Source: Coniella vitis
Taxonomy: Eukaryota; Ascomycota; Sordariomycetes; Diaporthales; Schizoparmaceae
DNA length: 64,000 nt
NCBI GenBank assembly: GCA_011317545.1
Contig: WUJK01000005.1
Coordinates: 1,116,001-1,180,000, forward strand
Direction of reading: 5' to 3'
In this document: piece after piece, positions 22,763-33,368 of the stretch
How positions within the stretch are numbered: position 1 is the first letter of the stretch
Layout: every line of letters starts with the position of its first letter
Made by a program: the position numbers and the translations under genes
Notes under the pieces: model-generated
What the model was told of the DNA's origin: nothing
The model's database searches: none
What the model saw: the letters and a program-made list of their open reading frames with translations, nothing else

Positions 22763-23526
22763 TCAAGCACCCTGCTTGCTTTCATCCTTCTCAACAAGCT
22801 CTCCGACACCTAGCCCTCTGCCCATCTTGACCTTTTTCTTCTCTGTCTTGGCGCTTTTCTTATCCGGGTCGCTTCCAACATCACCGACCGCATCGCCCTC
22901 ATCGATACCATCGCTCTCGGCCTCGGCCTGTTCCAGGAGCTGTTCACGGATGCTGCTCAGATCCAGGCGCATGCTGTAGGCATCCTCGCCGTCGGCATAG
23001 TACTTGGCCTCGGTCTTTTCGTTTTGGAATCCCAGCGTGTCCTTGTACAGGTGGATTGCGGCCTGGTTGGAAACGCGGACGTGGAGCGAGACGTACATGG
23101 CACCAAAAGTCTCTACCATTGCAAGTTCTACGGAAATTGTCGTTAGCACTTGATACTCGGGGCGCGCAGCATCGCATGACAATCCACACAACTGCTCGAT
23201 CCTCTAGACGTACGGCTCTGGCGCATCAGCTTTTCTGCAATACCCAGCCTCCGGTGTGTTCGCATGACGCTCAGGCTGGTAATGTGGCCGTGCTGCACGC
23301 CGTCGGCGGGGTCCTCCTCCATCTTGGCCAGCACATAGCCGACAATCTTGGGGTAGTCATAGGGAGTCTTCTTGGGGCGCGCGACATCCACGGCGACGAA
23401 GCTGAGCTGCGGCCAAGACAGGGCGTGGTAGAGGTAGTACTTGAGGAAGTAGTTTTCGGGCAGGTTCTCGAGGTTGGCGTGTTGAATGAGCGGCAGGTCT
23501 GACGACCTGAGGAGTCGAATATCCAT
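22763..23526 (-). CDS. NAA10: N-terminal acetyltransferase NatA catalytic subunit Naa10/Ard1
   Basis: Two exons on the minus strand, 23526-23214 and 23127-22763, encode 225 residues. The intron (86 nt, GTACGT donor, CGTAG acceptor) splices the frame MRQSQ to LAMVETFGAMYV. The protein opens MDIRLLRSSDLPLIQHANLENLPENY and carries the GNAT acetyl-CoA motif RRLGIA (R/Q-x-x-G-x-G/A), then VSLHVRVSNQAAIHLYKDTLGF, all hallmarks of Ard1. Naa10 with Naa15 acetylates Ala, Ser, Thr, Gly and Val N-termini at the ribosome. The C-terminal 60 residues are charged and Lys-rich (KKSAKTEKKKVKMGRG), as in other fungal homologues, and may touch the ribosome. Confidence 0.94.
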
Positions 23527-24391
23527 TGTAAGAAAGGAGTGTGGCGATTGTTCTTGGAAAGGTGGGTTGAGAATCTCGGAAAAGGGCGCGACGTTTGTGA
23601 GAGGATTGCTGGACTGGCTGATGTTAGTAATGTTGCAGTAGGACTCGAGTTTAGTGGTGGTGTTGAGTACGTGGGGTCGCGAGCTGGGATGGGTGTAACT
23701 GTCTTTGCTGCTGCTATGTACCATAGTACCAGGGTGCTTAGCCTTGTCTTGTGCTACTGCAGCGGCAGCAGAGGCGATTAGCCGCGGCCGCAGCCGCAGC
23801 CGCCAGGCGAATGTACATAGTAGAGGGGCAGAGGGGTAACGCAACGGCAAGGTACACGTGTTGACGCGGTACCAATGGATGTATTTTAGCGGGGGGTTGG
23901 GTGCGCATCCTGTGGCTCCCGGTACAGCCCTCCCTGGACGCGTTGGACAGACACACTGTAGCAGTGCTGCGCCGGCGTGCTTTAACCCGACTGGAGCGCC
24001 TAAAAGGGCCGCGCTGGAGACATAATAGTGGAGATTGAATACCCCTAGAAACAGCCATGTACAGCGGGGCAGCATTGCACGGAGCGCTTCACAAGGCCAT
24101 TCTCATGTTACAGCCGTCCTCGACCTCGGCCAAGCACCTCACCGACGATAATTCTTATAAGCAAGGCGTAGGTCATACTCATGATGCGTCCTGTCGTAGA
24201 ACTTTCTGTTGTCTTTGTCTTCTTCCAGTATATTTCTCCGGATTGAAGCAAGTCTACAGGCCGTTCATTCTTGCTTGACTACTCATTTATCCGACTAGTA
24301 TCTCTGTTCTGGATCCGTGGACGCTTCGGTTTCCTTCATCATCATTGTGTTTGTCTTTTACTACGAGAACATCATACGAAAGAAGACCAGA
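23527..24391. other. Divergent promoter region
   Basis: About 865 bp between NAA10 (-) and the SDR gene (+). It should carry both promoters. It has a GC-rich CAGCCGCAGCCG stretch near 23790 and one dispersed octamer at 23814-23821, with the related word GCTATGTACCATAGTACC at about 23714. Confidence 0.6.
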
Positions 24392-25313
24392 ATGGCTGGC
24401 AGAGTATTAGCTGGAAAGCTGGGCATAGTGACTGGCGCTTCAAGGGGTATGCAAGACGTGCGCATGTCCACCCTCAGAACAACACAACAACTAACAGTGC
24501 AACACAGGCATCGGCTCAGCCATCGCAGAGAATCTCGCCTCCAAAGGCTGCAACGTCGTCATCAACTACACATCCAAGTCTTCTACCTCGCTGGCAAAAG
24601 ACCTGTCTAAGAAGCTACAAGCAAAGTACGGCGTCCAGGCTTTTGGCGTGCAAGCCGACCTGGGCACTCCCAGTGGGCCCGCGGCCCTCATCGCCGCCAC
24701 AAAGGACCACTTTCTCTCGTTGCCGCCTAGCCCGGATGCTAAATTCCAAATCGACATCCTCGTCAACAATGCCGGCGTCGCACGAAACGACAAGGTGCCG
24801 GATATTAAGCTCGAAGACTTTGACGCAACTTACCATGTCAATGTCTTGGGCCCCCTCTTGCTCATGAAAGCTGCGATTCCCTACCTCCCCACCAACCGCT
24901 CAGGTCGCGTCATTAACATCTCATCCATCTCATCTGACTGTGGCTTCCTCGGCCAGTCCATCTACGGTGGCTCCAAAGCCGCCATTGAAGCCATGACGCG
25001 TGTTTGGGCCCGTGAGCTCAGCGAGCGCGCTACGGTGAATGCCATTAACCCAGGTCCCGTCGAGGGCCCCATGTACGCTGCCAACAGCGATGAGTTTAAG
25101 GCTGGCATCAAGGGCTGGATTGAGCATGCGCCGCTGATGCGCGCGCGTAAGGGCGTCGATGCGGATGAGGTGGTTGAGGACGCCAAGACGAGCGGAGGCA
25201 GGCCGGCATATGTGCATGAGGTTGCTGGCATAGCGGGTATGCTGTGTACGCCTGACGCTGCGTGGTGTACGGGACAGGTTGTCTGTGCAAATGGAGGTTT
25301 GTTGATGCATTAG
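24392..25313 (+). CDS. Short-chain dehydrogenase, 3-oxoacyl-[ACP] reductase-like
   Basis: Two exons, 24392-24446 and 24508-25313, encode 286 residues. The intron cuts through the glycine motif: exon 1 ends IVTGASRG and exon 2 continues IGSAIAENLASKG, so splicing restores TGASRGIG (TGxxxGxG), which fixes the small first exon. Further signatures are INYTSKS after the second strand, NNAGVARND, NISSISSD (catalytic Ser), and YGGSKAAIEAMTR (YxxxK), then NAINPGPVEGPMY. This is the classical SDR layout closest to FabG-type 3-oxoacyl reductases, and also seen in many fungal secondary-metabolism ketoreductases. No synthase or transporter lies nearby, so a general metabolic role is more likely. Substrate cannot be assigned. 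Confidence 0.9.
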
Positions 25314-26145
25314 AAGGTGCCAGAGCTGGGTTATTGTGCTGCTTTTTACACGGAGACGTAGGCTTTCGCGATGCTGCAGGAGCTGTTCTGTCTACATTGT
25401 CTGGAATTCCATATCGTTATGTCTACTTTATCAGAAAGCATTCGAGTCGTTATTGTGGATCTTTCGTGTGACCGACGTTGTCTTTGGGCATTCTGGTTGA
25501 TGTTGCCATTGTTCAATGGTTCGGTTAATTGTAGTGAGATTTGCCTTGATATTGTATAGCGAAAGTGAGCTCCACACCTTGAAAACTGCTCTTCTGTATT
25601 ATTTGCTTCAACTTGTCCCTCGTCCTCAACTTGCTTTCTTTATGAAGCAGGAATCCGGTAATTGAAAAGCCTTCGTGCTGATGACAGTTTTCAAGTTAGT
25701 AGAATTGCAGCATCTGTCCCAACGCTAGATATAAACTGGAATTACGACGTTCCATAAATCATAACATATAATTCATACTTTGTATTGACAGAAATGTGCA
25801 ACTCTCTACTTGGGACAGTCGCTGTCCGAATGGCGACAGCCACTTGTACACTTACTGTATACACTCAAACTTACCTGCCGATTCCGGAGCCGAGAGACCG
25901 AATTCTAAGCCGAGGCGGCGATTACACATCACAAACCGTCAACCTTTCCTTTGGGCGCAAAACATTCTTCATCCCAGCCAGAAAGAATCCTCTACACTTA
26001 CGATCTTGATCGTCCAAGGCTATCTGTGAAAACGGTCGCCCTCGCGTATATCCGATATATAAGCTGAAGAAACAGCCAGGAGCAACTTTTGAAAGAACCA
26101 CTACAGAAGCCCACCTCTCCATCAAGCACGAAGTGTCCAACCATC
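25314..26145. other. Intergenic region
   Basis: About 830 bp between two plus-strand genes. AT-rich; no motif-bearing frame or repeat seen. It should contain the LTO1 promoter; TATATAAG at about 26056, some 90 bp before the ATG, could be a TATA element. Confidence 0.5.
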
Positions 26146-26739
26146 ATGGCTTCCTCGACCGACCCCTTCGACGACATCCTCAATCTTGAGGACAACTTCT
26201 ATTCCGAAGGCTACGCCAAGGGTATGGCAGATGGTGCCCGCGCGGGGCGCGTCGAGGGCCGCTCGTTTGGTATTGAAAAGGGCTTTGAAAAGTTTGTTGA
26301 AGCGGGAAGGCTTTATGGAAAAGCTGTCGTTTGGGCGAATCGACTTCCGCAACAACAGCCGACAACAAGCACTACCACAAAATCTGGAAACTCAACCGCC
26401 ACGACATCTTCCTGTTCACTGCCTACCTTGGGCAGGAGCGGCCAGAGACTTGAAAAGAACATTCTCACTCTGCACGCGCTCGTAGAGCGGGATACACTGT
26501 CGACAGAGAACTCGGACGATGCGGTCAATGACTTTGATGATCGGATAAAGCGTGCCCAGGGTAAAGCGAGGGTTATTGAGCGGAATTTGGGCGAAGAGAG
26601 TGGTGGCGTTGGTGGTGAGGGGAGCAAGACTGAACCTGGTGTAGTCGGCACTGTGGCGAAAAGTGGCGAGAATGGAGAGTCCTCTTCGAGCACTGCTGTA
26701 CCTACAGCGATGACTGCAGAGTCAGGATTGCGGTTTTGA
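26146..26739 (+). CDS. LTO1: LTO1/ORAOV1 homologue, Fe-S maturation adaptor for Rli1
   Basis: Single exon, 197 residues. The N-terminus DPFDDILNLEDNFYSEGYAKGMADGARAGRVEGRSFGIEKGFEKF is the family domain (deca-GX3 repeats: GYAKGMADGARAGRVEG). The start at 26146 (ATCATGGCT) is preferred to an in-frame ATG 19 codons upstream because the family begins close to DPFDD. In yeast, Lto1 with Yae1 links the cytosolic Fe-S assembly targeting complex to the ribosome-recycling ATPase Rli1/ABCE1. The rest is low-complexity: Thr/Ser-rich at about 65-90 and Gly/Glu/Ser-rich at the C-terminus. It ends GLRF; yeast-type clients and adaptors end in an aromatic residue recognised by the targeting complex, so the final Phe may be functional. 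Confidence 0.88.
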   Translation: MASSTDPFDDILNLEDNFYSEGYAKGMADGARAGRVEGRSFGIEKGFEKFVEAGRLYGKAVVWANRLPQQQPTTSTTTKSGNSTATTSSCSLPTLGRSGQRLEKNILTLHALVERDTLSTENSDDAVNDFDDRIKRAQGKARVIERNLGEESGGVGGEGSKTEPGVVGTVAKSGENGESSSSTAVPTAMTAESGLRF

Positions 26740-27703
26740 AAGAGTTATCTGGTGAGGCTCGTCAAGAAATTACACGATGGTGGTTCGAGTGGCGAAAGCG
26801 CACCGTTGCTACACACAGTTCTTTTCGGCAAAGCTACAAGAGAGGATGGCCAGAATCCGCTTCGAGTCGGATGCACCAAATGCAAGCCAAGGACGTGTAT
26901 TGCACACTATCTGCCTACCAAGTAGCTACAAGCTATTAGAAGGTTGGCTGCGTTTGGAAGGCTCCAAAGAGATTGAAAGAGCAGTGATGGAGTGGCGAAG
27001 CATTCATGCAAGATTGCTGGACTTCTTTACTTCAACAGTACCGAGCTACGAAGAAGATTTTCGTGGAGCATCACCCAAAGGAGTGCTGGGTTCGATGCTT
27101 GCTCTTTTGGCAGACGGTTAGTAAGTCGTGGTCTAAGACATCGTAGACATGCGTGGATATGGCTAACGTATCCTAGCAACAAGCAACATCTTTACCTTCC
27201 ACAGGCCTTCGTCTCACCTAGACGAAGCATCTATAACCATAAACCAAGAATTATGGCTCGCTGAGGGTAAATAAGTATTGGGGGTTCGACAGACAACGTA
27301 GGTACTGAAAAGTCCTTGGTGCAAATCTCATAGCATAGGAAGAGGCTTTACCTTCGCTGGACAGGATCTTACATTCTCTGTGGACTCTGACCTCGAGATC
27401 ATATTGCAGCTAGTTTCTTAGCCTGGAACATGGTGTTCTGGTAAATATTGTACGGCTTTTGCAGTTGGCAATCAAGCATTAACGTGTCAGAGATGTTTCG
27501 TATGGGTACAACATTGAAGGATTGCGCTGGCAGACCGACATGTATTCGTAAGATAAGACTTCCACAAGCGGGCAGAGCCAGATCATTCGAGATTAGGTCA
27601 TTTCTCTATTTTTATTCATCTTTTCTGTCTAGCACTAGAAGCACGTCTTTTATATGTCCCTTGCCCCGTTGCCCCATCCCCACACACGCCTTTCCCATCA
27701 GAA
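26740..27703. other. Convergent intergenic region
   Basis: About 960 bp between LTO1 (+) and the complex I gene (-). A 114-codon plus-strand frame (26777-27121) starts 38 bp after the LTO1 stop. It has no motif I recognise and no upstream promoter space, so it is not called. Confidence 0.5.
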
Positions 27704-28467
27704 CTACTCAAACGTCCGGCACGGGTACCTGCACCACACAGTTAGCAACTTCAAAATTAAAGCCAATGGCGAGACCCGGACGGCCAAAACTTACTTGGCG
27801 GGGTAGCTCTGCTCCTCCGTCAACTCCCACGGATGCACGTCCCACTCGCCCTTCTTCAAGCTCTGTCCACTCGGCAGCGGCGGCAGGCCATCGACTAGCA
27901 GCTCCTTGGCGACGTCAACGCCCTTTTCCTCAAAGACACGCGCAAGACCCTTTTCCTCGCCCTCGGCCGCAGCCGCCACAAGCGCTTTGTTCCCTTCCTC
28001 GCCAATCAGTTCAACCTTGGGCGCCTGGGCGCTGCCGACAGTCAGCAGGGCCACGGCACCGGCTTGGTCGACAACACTGAGACGGGGGTAGTTGCGGCGG
28101 GTGTCTCGCTTCCAATAGGCATTGTCGGCAATGTCACCTGCGGGAATGGTGACAGGGTCGTCGTAGGCCATGGGGTCGTTGCCACCGGGCGTGGGCCAGC
28201 GAAAGTAGGGGTTCAGCGGAACACCATTGGAGCGGCGGGGGTCAATGGCGAGGCTGCGGCGGACGCGCTCCCAGATGCCGACGGATTGGAGGGTTTGCTT
28301 CTGTAGAGAGGGACAAGGCCCTGGTTAGGACTCTGTTCGTGTATGTTTGTCTAGTGATGGTGAACCGAGGGTTGTAACGGGGGGCTTTGGAGAGGAATTC
28401 GTACTTGGGCTAATGGGACGACCCGGCCTGCAGCAGCGGCAGAGGTAGCGACAGCCTTGGAGGCCAT
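27704..28467 (-). CDS. NADH:ubiquinone oxidoreductase accessory subunit, NUZM/NDUFA7 (B14.5a)-like
   Basis: Three minus-strand exons, 28467-28405, 28300-27795 and 27728-27704, encode 197 residues (about 21 kDa), matching the size of the fungal 21.3-kDa complex I subunit. Exon 1 gives MASKAVATSAAAAGRVVPLAQ. The core reads WERVRRSLAIDPRRSNGVPLN..., DDPVTIPAGDIADNAYWKRDTRRNYPRL, which resembles the P-x-G-x-s-x-l-x-x-N-x-Y-x-x-RD-x-RR signature of NDUFA7. The last exon is just 25 nt: without splicing the protein would end at YPAK; the GTAAGT donor, GCTAAC branch and TGCAG acceptor argue for the tail YPCRTFE. Function: accessory subunit of mitochondrial respiratory complex I, at the matrix arm side. 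The subfamily name is an inference from motif and size. Confidence 0.82.
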
Positions 28468-28582
28468 TCTGTGGTTTTGTGGTGGGAAATGGGTCGAGGT
28501 TCGTCAGTCTTGGTGGAGCGAATCCGATGATGTCTGCTTGCCTTGGCCTTGGGCTTTGGCTCGTCAAGCGCATCACCGAGAG

Positions 28583-28610
28583 TGCTGCTGCTGCTGCTGC
28601 TGCTGCTGCT
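28583..28610. repeat. TGC trinucleotide repeat
   Basis: Nine TGC units in the leader/promoter region of the complex I subunit gene; non-coding on the gene model used here. Confidence 0.85.
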
Positions 28611-28627
28611 GGGAAACAGACGGGGTG

Positions 28628-28635
28628 TGATTGGT
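28628..28635 (-). promoter_or_regulatory. CCAAT box (ACCAATCA) upstream of the complex I subunit gene
   Basis: TGATTGGT on the plus strand reads ACCAATCA toward the minus-strand gene, about 161 bp before its ATG. The same octamer stands about 153 bp before the QCR7 ATG. The HAP/CCAAT-binding complex controls respiratory genes in fungi; binding here is inferred. Confidence 0.4.
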
Positions 28636-29762
28636 TGAGAAGGCTCCTTAGTCAGCTCGGCCCGGGCCGGATTCGACGGCCGAGAAGGGGAGAGTTACTG
28701 CGTGAGCTGCGAGTTGTTCTACTACATAGTATGTATAAAATAAGTAGCATTGTAACCCCAGACCCTTAAACACACGCGTAGAGAGTGAGTTGTGGACATT
28801 ATGCAACAGCGGTACTGTGGCATGCTACATGGAGGTGTTCGACGAGACGAACATCGCTGGTCAGAGGAAAGATGGGACAAGATATGCCTCACTTATCTAA
28901 GCTGCTTGTTCAGGTCGTTAAGACGATCCCTGAGTTTCGGCTAAGCGATGTTAACCGCGCAATATCCCCGATTCCTGGCTGGCTGGGCGGTTGGGACGGT
29001 TACGTGTTTGCAATGCCCGGCAAACGGACTGCGTGCATAGCATACGCGCTGCTCCTGGGAAAGGAACCAAGTCACAGACGCATATTTAGTACAGATACCA
29101 GCCAAGGCTGGAGCGGCAAAACAGAGCCAGCAGCACAGCAACAGCGCATCGCAGCACAGCGCACAGAACCCCAAATACCTGAGGCCCCTGCTGACTTTTC
29201 GTCTACACAGCTCGCTGGGGCTTGCTTCAATAGCTTGGAAGCATGTGCCCCGAGACCCCGTAGCACCAGAATCTGGGGCAACCCGGCAAATGTCAACAGT
29301 GAGGAGCTCCCGCCATCACAGCCGGTGATTGGCTCGAGTTTCTCTCCCCTCGGACTACCTCCCATTCGAACCGCCGCCGCCGCCTTGCCTTGACCTCCTT
29401 CTGCCATATCTCCCTCACTCTCCTCCTCCTTCTCTCCTTCTTCTTCTTCTCCCTCTTTCTTTTTGCCTTTCGTCTTGCTTTTTCCTTTCATTCGCTCCAC
29501 GGTAAGCTACTCACGTTCCTTGCCAGCCGCCAAACTATTGTCTCTATTGCGAATCAGCTTCTTTCTTACACCTTTTTTGCAACCCGCGCTCTCGCTCTTT
29601 GTGTGTGCAGCAGTCACGCACAATACGTTCTCTTGATCATCATTGGATTTCCAAATTATGTGAGCTTGTAATGCACCAGCGATCATGTAAAGGCACACGC
29701 ATCTTGGGATCCTAGTAGACTGATACGTTGCCTAGCTCTGATCAATCCCTTGCTAGCCAAAT

Positions 29763-30557
29763 ATGCCGGTGGAACTCCGCAAGCGCAAGGCTCCGCCTCC
29801 CCCTCCACCGCCGCCCAAGAAGCGCGCAACCAAGGCCGCAGCTAAAGTCAAGGAAGCCGTCAAGGAAGCCGTCAAGCCTAAGGAAGCCAAGTCCAGCCCT
29901 CCTAAGTCTAATGGCACTGCTGCTGCTGCTGCTGCTGCTGCCGCCGCCCCCGCTACATCAAAGGGCAAGGTTGCTGTTGGCGAGACCATTGACCTGGCTA
30001 CCTTTGGCGGCGAGGTGACGCTTCACGACGGCACAACCACCACTTTGGCCTCGCTCGTGGAAAAGTCCGGATCTGGCGTTGTGCTGTTTACGTATCCCCA
30101 GGCATCTACGCCCGGCTGCACCACCCAGGCCTGCTTGTTCCGCGATTCATATGAGCCGTTGACGGCTGGTGGCCTAGCCATCTACGGCCTGTCACGAGAT
30201 ACACCTGCCAAGAACACTACGTTCAAGGAGAAGCAGAAGCTGCCTTACCCGCTGTTGTGTGACCCCAAGGGCACGCTGATTGCTGCCATTAACCTGGTCA
30301 AGGCCCCAAACAAGACGCAGAGGGGTGTGTTCGTGGTGAGCAAGAAAGGCGAGGTGCTCTTGGCTGAGCCTGGCAGCCCGGCTGGTACTCACCAGGCCGT
30401 CAAGAAGTTGGTCGAGTCGAGCAGCCCCATCAAGGACGTGGGTATCGCGAGTGAAAAGAAGGAAGAGGACAAGGATGAGAAGGAAGGGGCCAAGGAGGGG
30501 ATAAAGCCTAGCGAAGGCGCTGCTAATGAGGCCAAGGAAGAGGAAAAGAAGGAGTAA
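29763..30557 (+). CDS. Bcp/PrxQ-type peroxiredoxin (Dot5-like, probably nuclear)
   Basis: Single exon, 264 residues. The catalytic domain spans about 70-220: VLFTYPQASTPGCTTQACLFRDSY holds the peroxidatic Cys (C119) and a resolving Cys five residues on (C124), the arrangement of bacterioferritin-comigratory proteins. It reduces peroxides using thioredoxin. The first 66 residues are low-complexity and basic: RKRK and KKR clusters (possible nuclear signal), an eight-Pro run and a ten-Ala run coded by a GCT repeat, with Lys/Glu-Ala repeats between. The last 45 residues are a Lys/Glu-rich tail. Yeast Dot5, the nuclear peroxiredoxin, also has a charged extension before the Bcp domain. The start is the first ATG of the frame. 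Confidence 0.92.
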   Translation: MPVELRKRKAPPPPPPPPKKRATKAAAKVKEAVKEAVKPKEAKSSPPKSNGTAAAAAAAAAAPATSKGKVAVGETIDLATFGGEVTLHDGTTTTLASLVEKSGSGVVLFTYPQASTPGCTTQACLFRDSYEPLTAGGLAIYGLSRDTPAKNTTFKEKQKLPYPLLCDPKGTLIAAINLVKAPNKTQRGVFVVSKKGEVLLAEPGSPAGTHQAVKKLVESSSPIKDVGIASEKKEEDKDEKEGAKEGIKPSEGAANEAKEEEKKE

Positions 30558-31326
30558 CTACCTAGGGGGGATTTTCTCTTGACCAGCGCTTCAAGCCCTT
30601 GTGTGTACAGTTCATATATGTGTATATTCGCGACGGGACGAGACTTCAAAGCTATGTAGTAGTAGAGTTGTTCTTGGTGCCAGGCGCCGAAGTTCAGGCG
30701 CACGCTTTAGTGACAGCCCTGGAGTGTACAGTATAAGAAAGAATTTGGCGTATTCAAATTTGTCACCCTTCGTAGACGATGTAGTCACGTCTATCGACAA
30801 AACCAAATCACAACATATTGTCGGAAACTATCATACACTTGGTGGATGGTCTACGAACATATACGGAATGAAGCTCGCTCTGCAATGTATACCACTTAGA
30901 TCTCCTCACCGGCCTGTCAAGATTGTCTTTTTGCGTCTTCAGACAAACATCCAATCGATTTCGTATAAGACCGACCGTATTCTTGATGCTCACTCCTGAT
31001 GTTGGAGCGGGTGACTGAATTTATTGTTGGATATCTCATTCCCACAGGTACCAAAGCCAGTAGCAGGGATATGCCGGTAGCCACCCTGTTTGTATGTACA
31101 CAGCACATAGTACTGGTAAAGAGAGCAATCGCGGCCCACTTTAATCACCAACCCTCAAACGGCGCCGCGCGACAAGGCTGTCTGCCAGTCTGCCAACTCC
31201 GCATACACCGTAACGTCTTGCGCGCCGTCAACTGTCATCGAGCTCCTCTCATACATTTTGGTCCCAATTCCCCTCAGAAATCAGCCATCAGTAACCTCTA
31301 CAACTGCGAAAGAGGCAAATAAAGTC
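30558..31326. other. Intergenic region
   Basis: About 770 bp between two plus-strand genes: 3' UTR of the peroxiredoxin and promoter of SPF45. A CACATAGTAC word at about 31105 is one base off the dispersed octamer. No gene seen. Confidence 0.55.
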
Positions 31327-33298
31327 ATGGCCGGACCCCCACCCCCTCCAAAGGGGGTTGGCATGTCGCTCTATGCCAACCTGCTCAACCCCTCCAAACC
31401 GACCGACGGCGCAGCCTCCATCTCCAGCGCGCCCGTGCTCTATGACAGCCAGGACAAGGACGATGCAGCCAAAAGAGAGGCCAATCCAGGTATACCCACA
31501 GTTCATCTCTCTACCATCCTCCACTCCTGATTTGATAAAGAAGAGCGTACGAAGTTAACACATGCCACGATACTTCTCTGTGGCTCACTATAGCCCTCCG
31601 CTTCCAACCCATCATCCGCCGCCCACAAGTCACCCAAAAGAAACCAACCAAACCAGGAGGATTTCCAAAAGCGATACCACTGCCTTCCTCTACCTCTAAT
31701 GTTTCTTCCTTTTCAACACCGTCGCTCGAAAACGTACTAGGCCCCGGCGCTGAGCAAACAGGAAACAACACAACGGGCGAGTCGGCAGTCCTCCCATCCA
31801 CGAACGCCGCACAAGCGCAAGCGCAACGTTCCACCCTTGCCGATTGGGCAGCCACCGAAGACGACGACTATCTCTGGGGCCCAGGCGAGAAGCGGCAGCG
31901 CGGCGGGCGCAAAGCAGCCAAAAAGCGCAAGAAGCAGCAGGACCAACAACAGCGCGAGACGGACTGGGACGAGATTTATGATCCGTCACGGCCGACAAAT
32001 GTCGACGAGTATCTGCGCAGTGACGAGAGGATCCGCGAAGTGCAGGAGTGGAAAGCGGTGTTGTACGCGCATAGGCGGAGTAGGAGAAGGGAGAGGAGTG
32101 GGAGTTATTATGATGAGGATGATTATAGTAGTGAAGAGGAGGACGGAGCAAGGGTGGTTATGAATAGTAAGTCTCAATCATTTCCTTTTCTAGTCAAATG
32201 TGGAAGGGGCTACATGCCCTCTTTTCTGTACTAACAACTTGATCTCAACTTCAGATAAATTCGCACCCCCGGCAGCTTACTCCTTCGCACCACCGCCGTT
32301 GTCCCCCCCAACCGCCCAACGAAACTCACCCGCAGTTGTGCTCGACGATGTTAGTGGCGATGACGCTTATGCTCGACGCGTGGCGATGTCTAACGCCGCA
32401 CAAACATCTGCTCGCTCACCACCACCACCACCACCTCCTCCTCCTCCTCCTCCTCCAGCACCAGCAGACCACATTTCGACACCACCGCTGCCCGTAGCTG
32501 CTACACCTCCACCAAGTCACCCACCTTCTCAAGACAGCGCAACCATATCTCGCGGCCCAGTTCGCTACGAGGCACCTCCCCAAATTAACAACAATACCAT
32601 GAAGATTGATCACAACTCCAATGATAATAACGACGACGATGATGATACATACCTCCCTCCCTCCCTTGGCCTAGGCGTTTCAGCCGACAGCGCCATGCCA
32701 GACGCAGAAGCAAGTGCAGACACAGCAGAACAGCCTCGCTCCAACCGCCCTGGCCAACATGGCTTTGCGCAACGTCTCATGAGCAAATATGGCTGGACTG
32801 CTGGCTCAGGCCTTGGCGCGTCCTCTTCAGGCATCATCAATCCCCTCTCGGTCAAAGTCGAAAAGCGCAAAAAGCGTCCCGATGCTCAAGGAGGCGGCTA
32901 CGCCGAACCGGGCGGCCGCGGGAAAATCATCGGGGGCAAGATCGCCACACCTGTCTCATCTTCCTCAACGGCACAGCAAGCCCATACCGACCAAGCCAGC
33001 AAATTCGGGCCCATGTCTGAAGTTGTTGTCCTCCGCAACATGCTCGAGGGAATGGACAATCTCCAAGACGAAATCAATGACGGCTTGGGCCAAGAGATTG
33101 GCGAAGAGTGCGGTGACAAGTACGGCCGCGTGGAGAGGCTGTACATTGATGTTGCGGGCGGCCAGGTATTTATCAAGTTTACCGATGCCGTGTCGGCGCT
33201 ACGAGCAGTTAATGCGCTTGAAGGGAGGGTGTTTAATGGAAACGCGATTGCGGCGCGGTTTTGGAATGCCGAGAGATTCGAAAAGGGGGAGTATGCTT

Positions 33299-33300
<2 letters not shown>
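31327..33300 (+). CDS. Splicing factor SPF45/RBM17-like (G-patch plus C-terminal RRM/UHM)
   Basis: Three exons, 31327-31489, 31594-32166 and 32255-33300, encode 593 residues. The N-terminal MAGPPPPPKGVGMSLYANLL matches the SPF45 start (short proline run then SLYANL). RFQPIIRRPQ and the conserved DWDEIYDPSRPTNVDEY follow. Residues about 425-465 are a G-patch: GFAQRLMSKYGWTAGSGLG...GI. The C-terminal 100 residues form an RRM of the UHM type with VVVLRNML, EECGDKYGRVERLYID, VFIKFTDAVSALRAVNALEGRVFNG and the RxF-like ARFWN. SPF45 proteins help choose 3' splice sites within the spliceosome. The middle is disordered, with a 13-residue proline run and an Asn/Asp-rich run from repeats, making the protein longer than the human one (about 400). 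Confidence 0.92.

Positions 33301-33362
<62 letters not shown>
33301..33362. repeat. Compound microsatellite (CA)17(TA)14
   Basis: It begins at the base after the TGA stop of the SPF45 gene, so it lies in that gene's 3' UTR. Confidence 0.95.

Positions 33363-33368
<6 letters not shown>

Larger units (their letters stand above)
28468..29762. other. Divergent promoter region
   Basis: About 1.3 kb between the complex I gene (-) and the peroxiredoxin gene (+). Holds ACCAATCA on minus (28628-28635), a TGC repeat (28583-28610), one dispersed octamer (28723-28730) and a CT/TTC-rich tract near 29390-29480 typical of a fungal promoter. A GGTAAGCTACT word at 29500 and later CTAG acceptors suggest a 5' UTR intron for the peroxiredoxin. 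A 202-codon frame (28785-29393) has no motif. Confidence 0.55.

Noticed and set aside
26777..27121. 114-codon frame after LTO1
   Set aside because: No recognisable domain, no room for its own promoter; may be 3' UTR.
28785..29393. 202-codon plus-strand frame upstream of the peroxiredoxin
   Set aside because: Starts with GTG, no motif, lies in a divergent promoter region.
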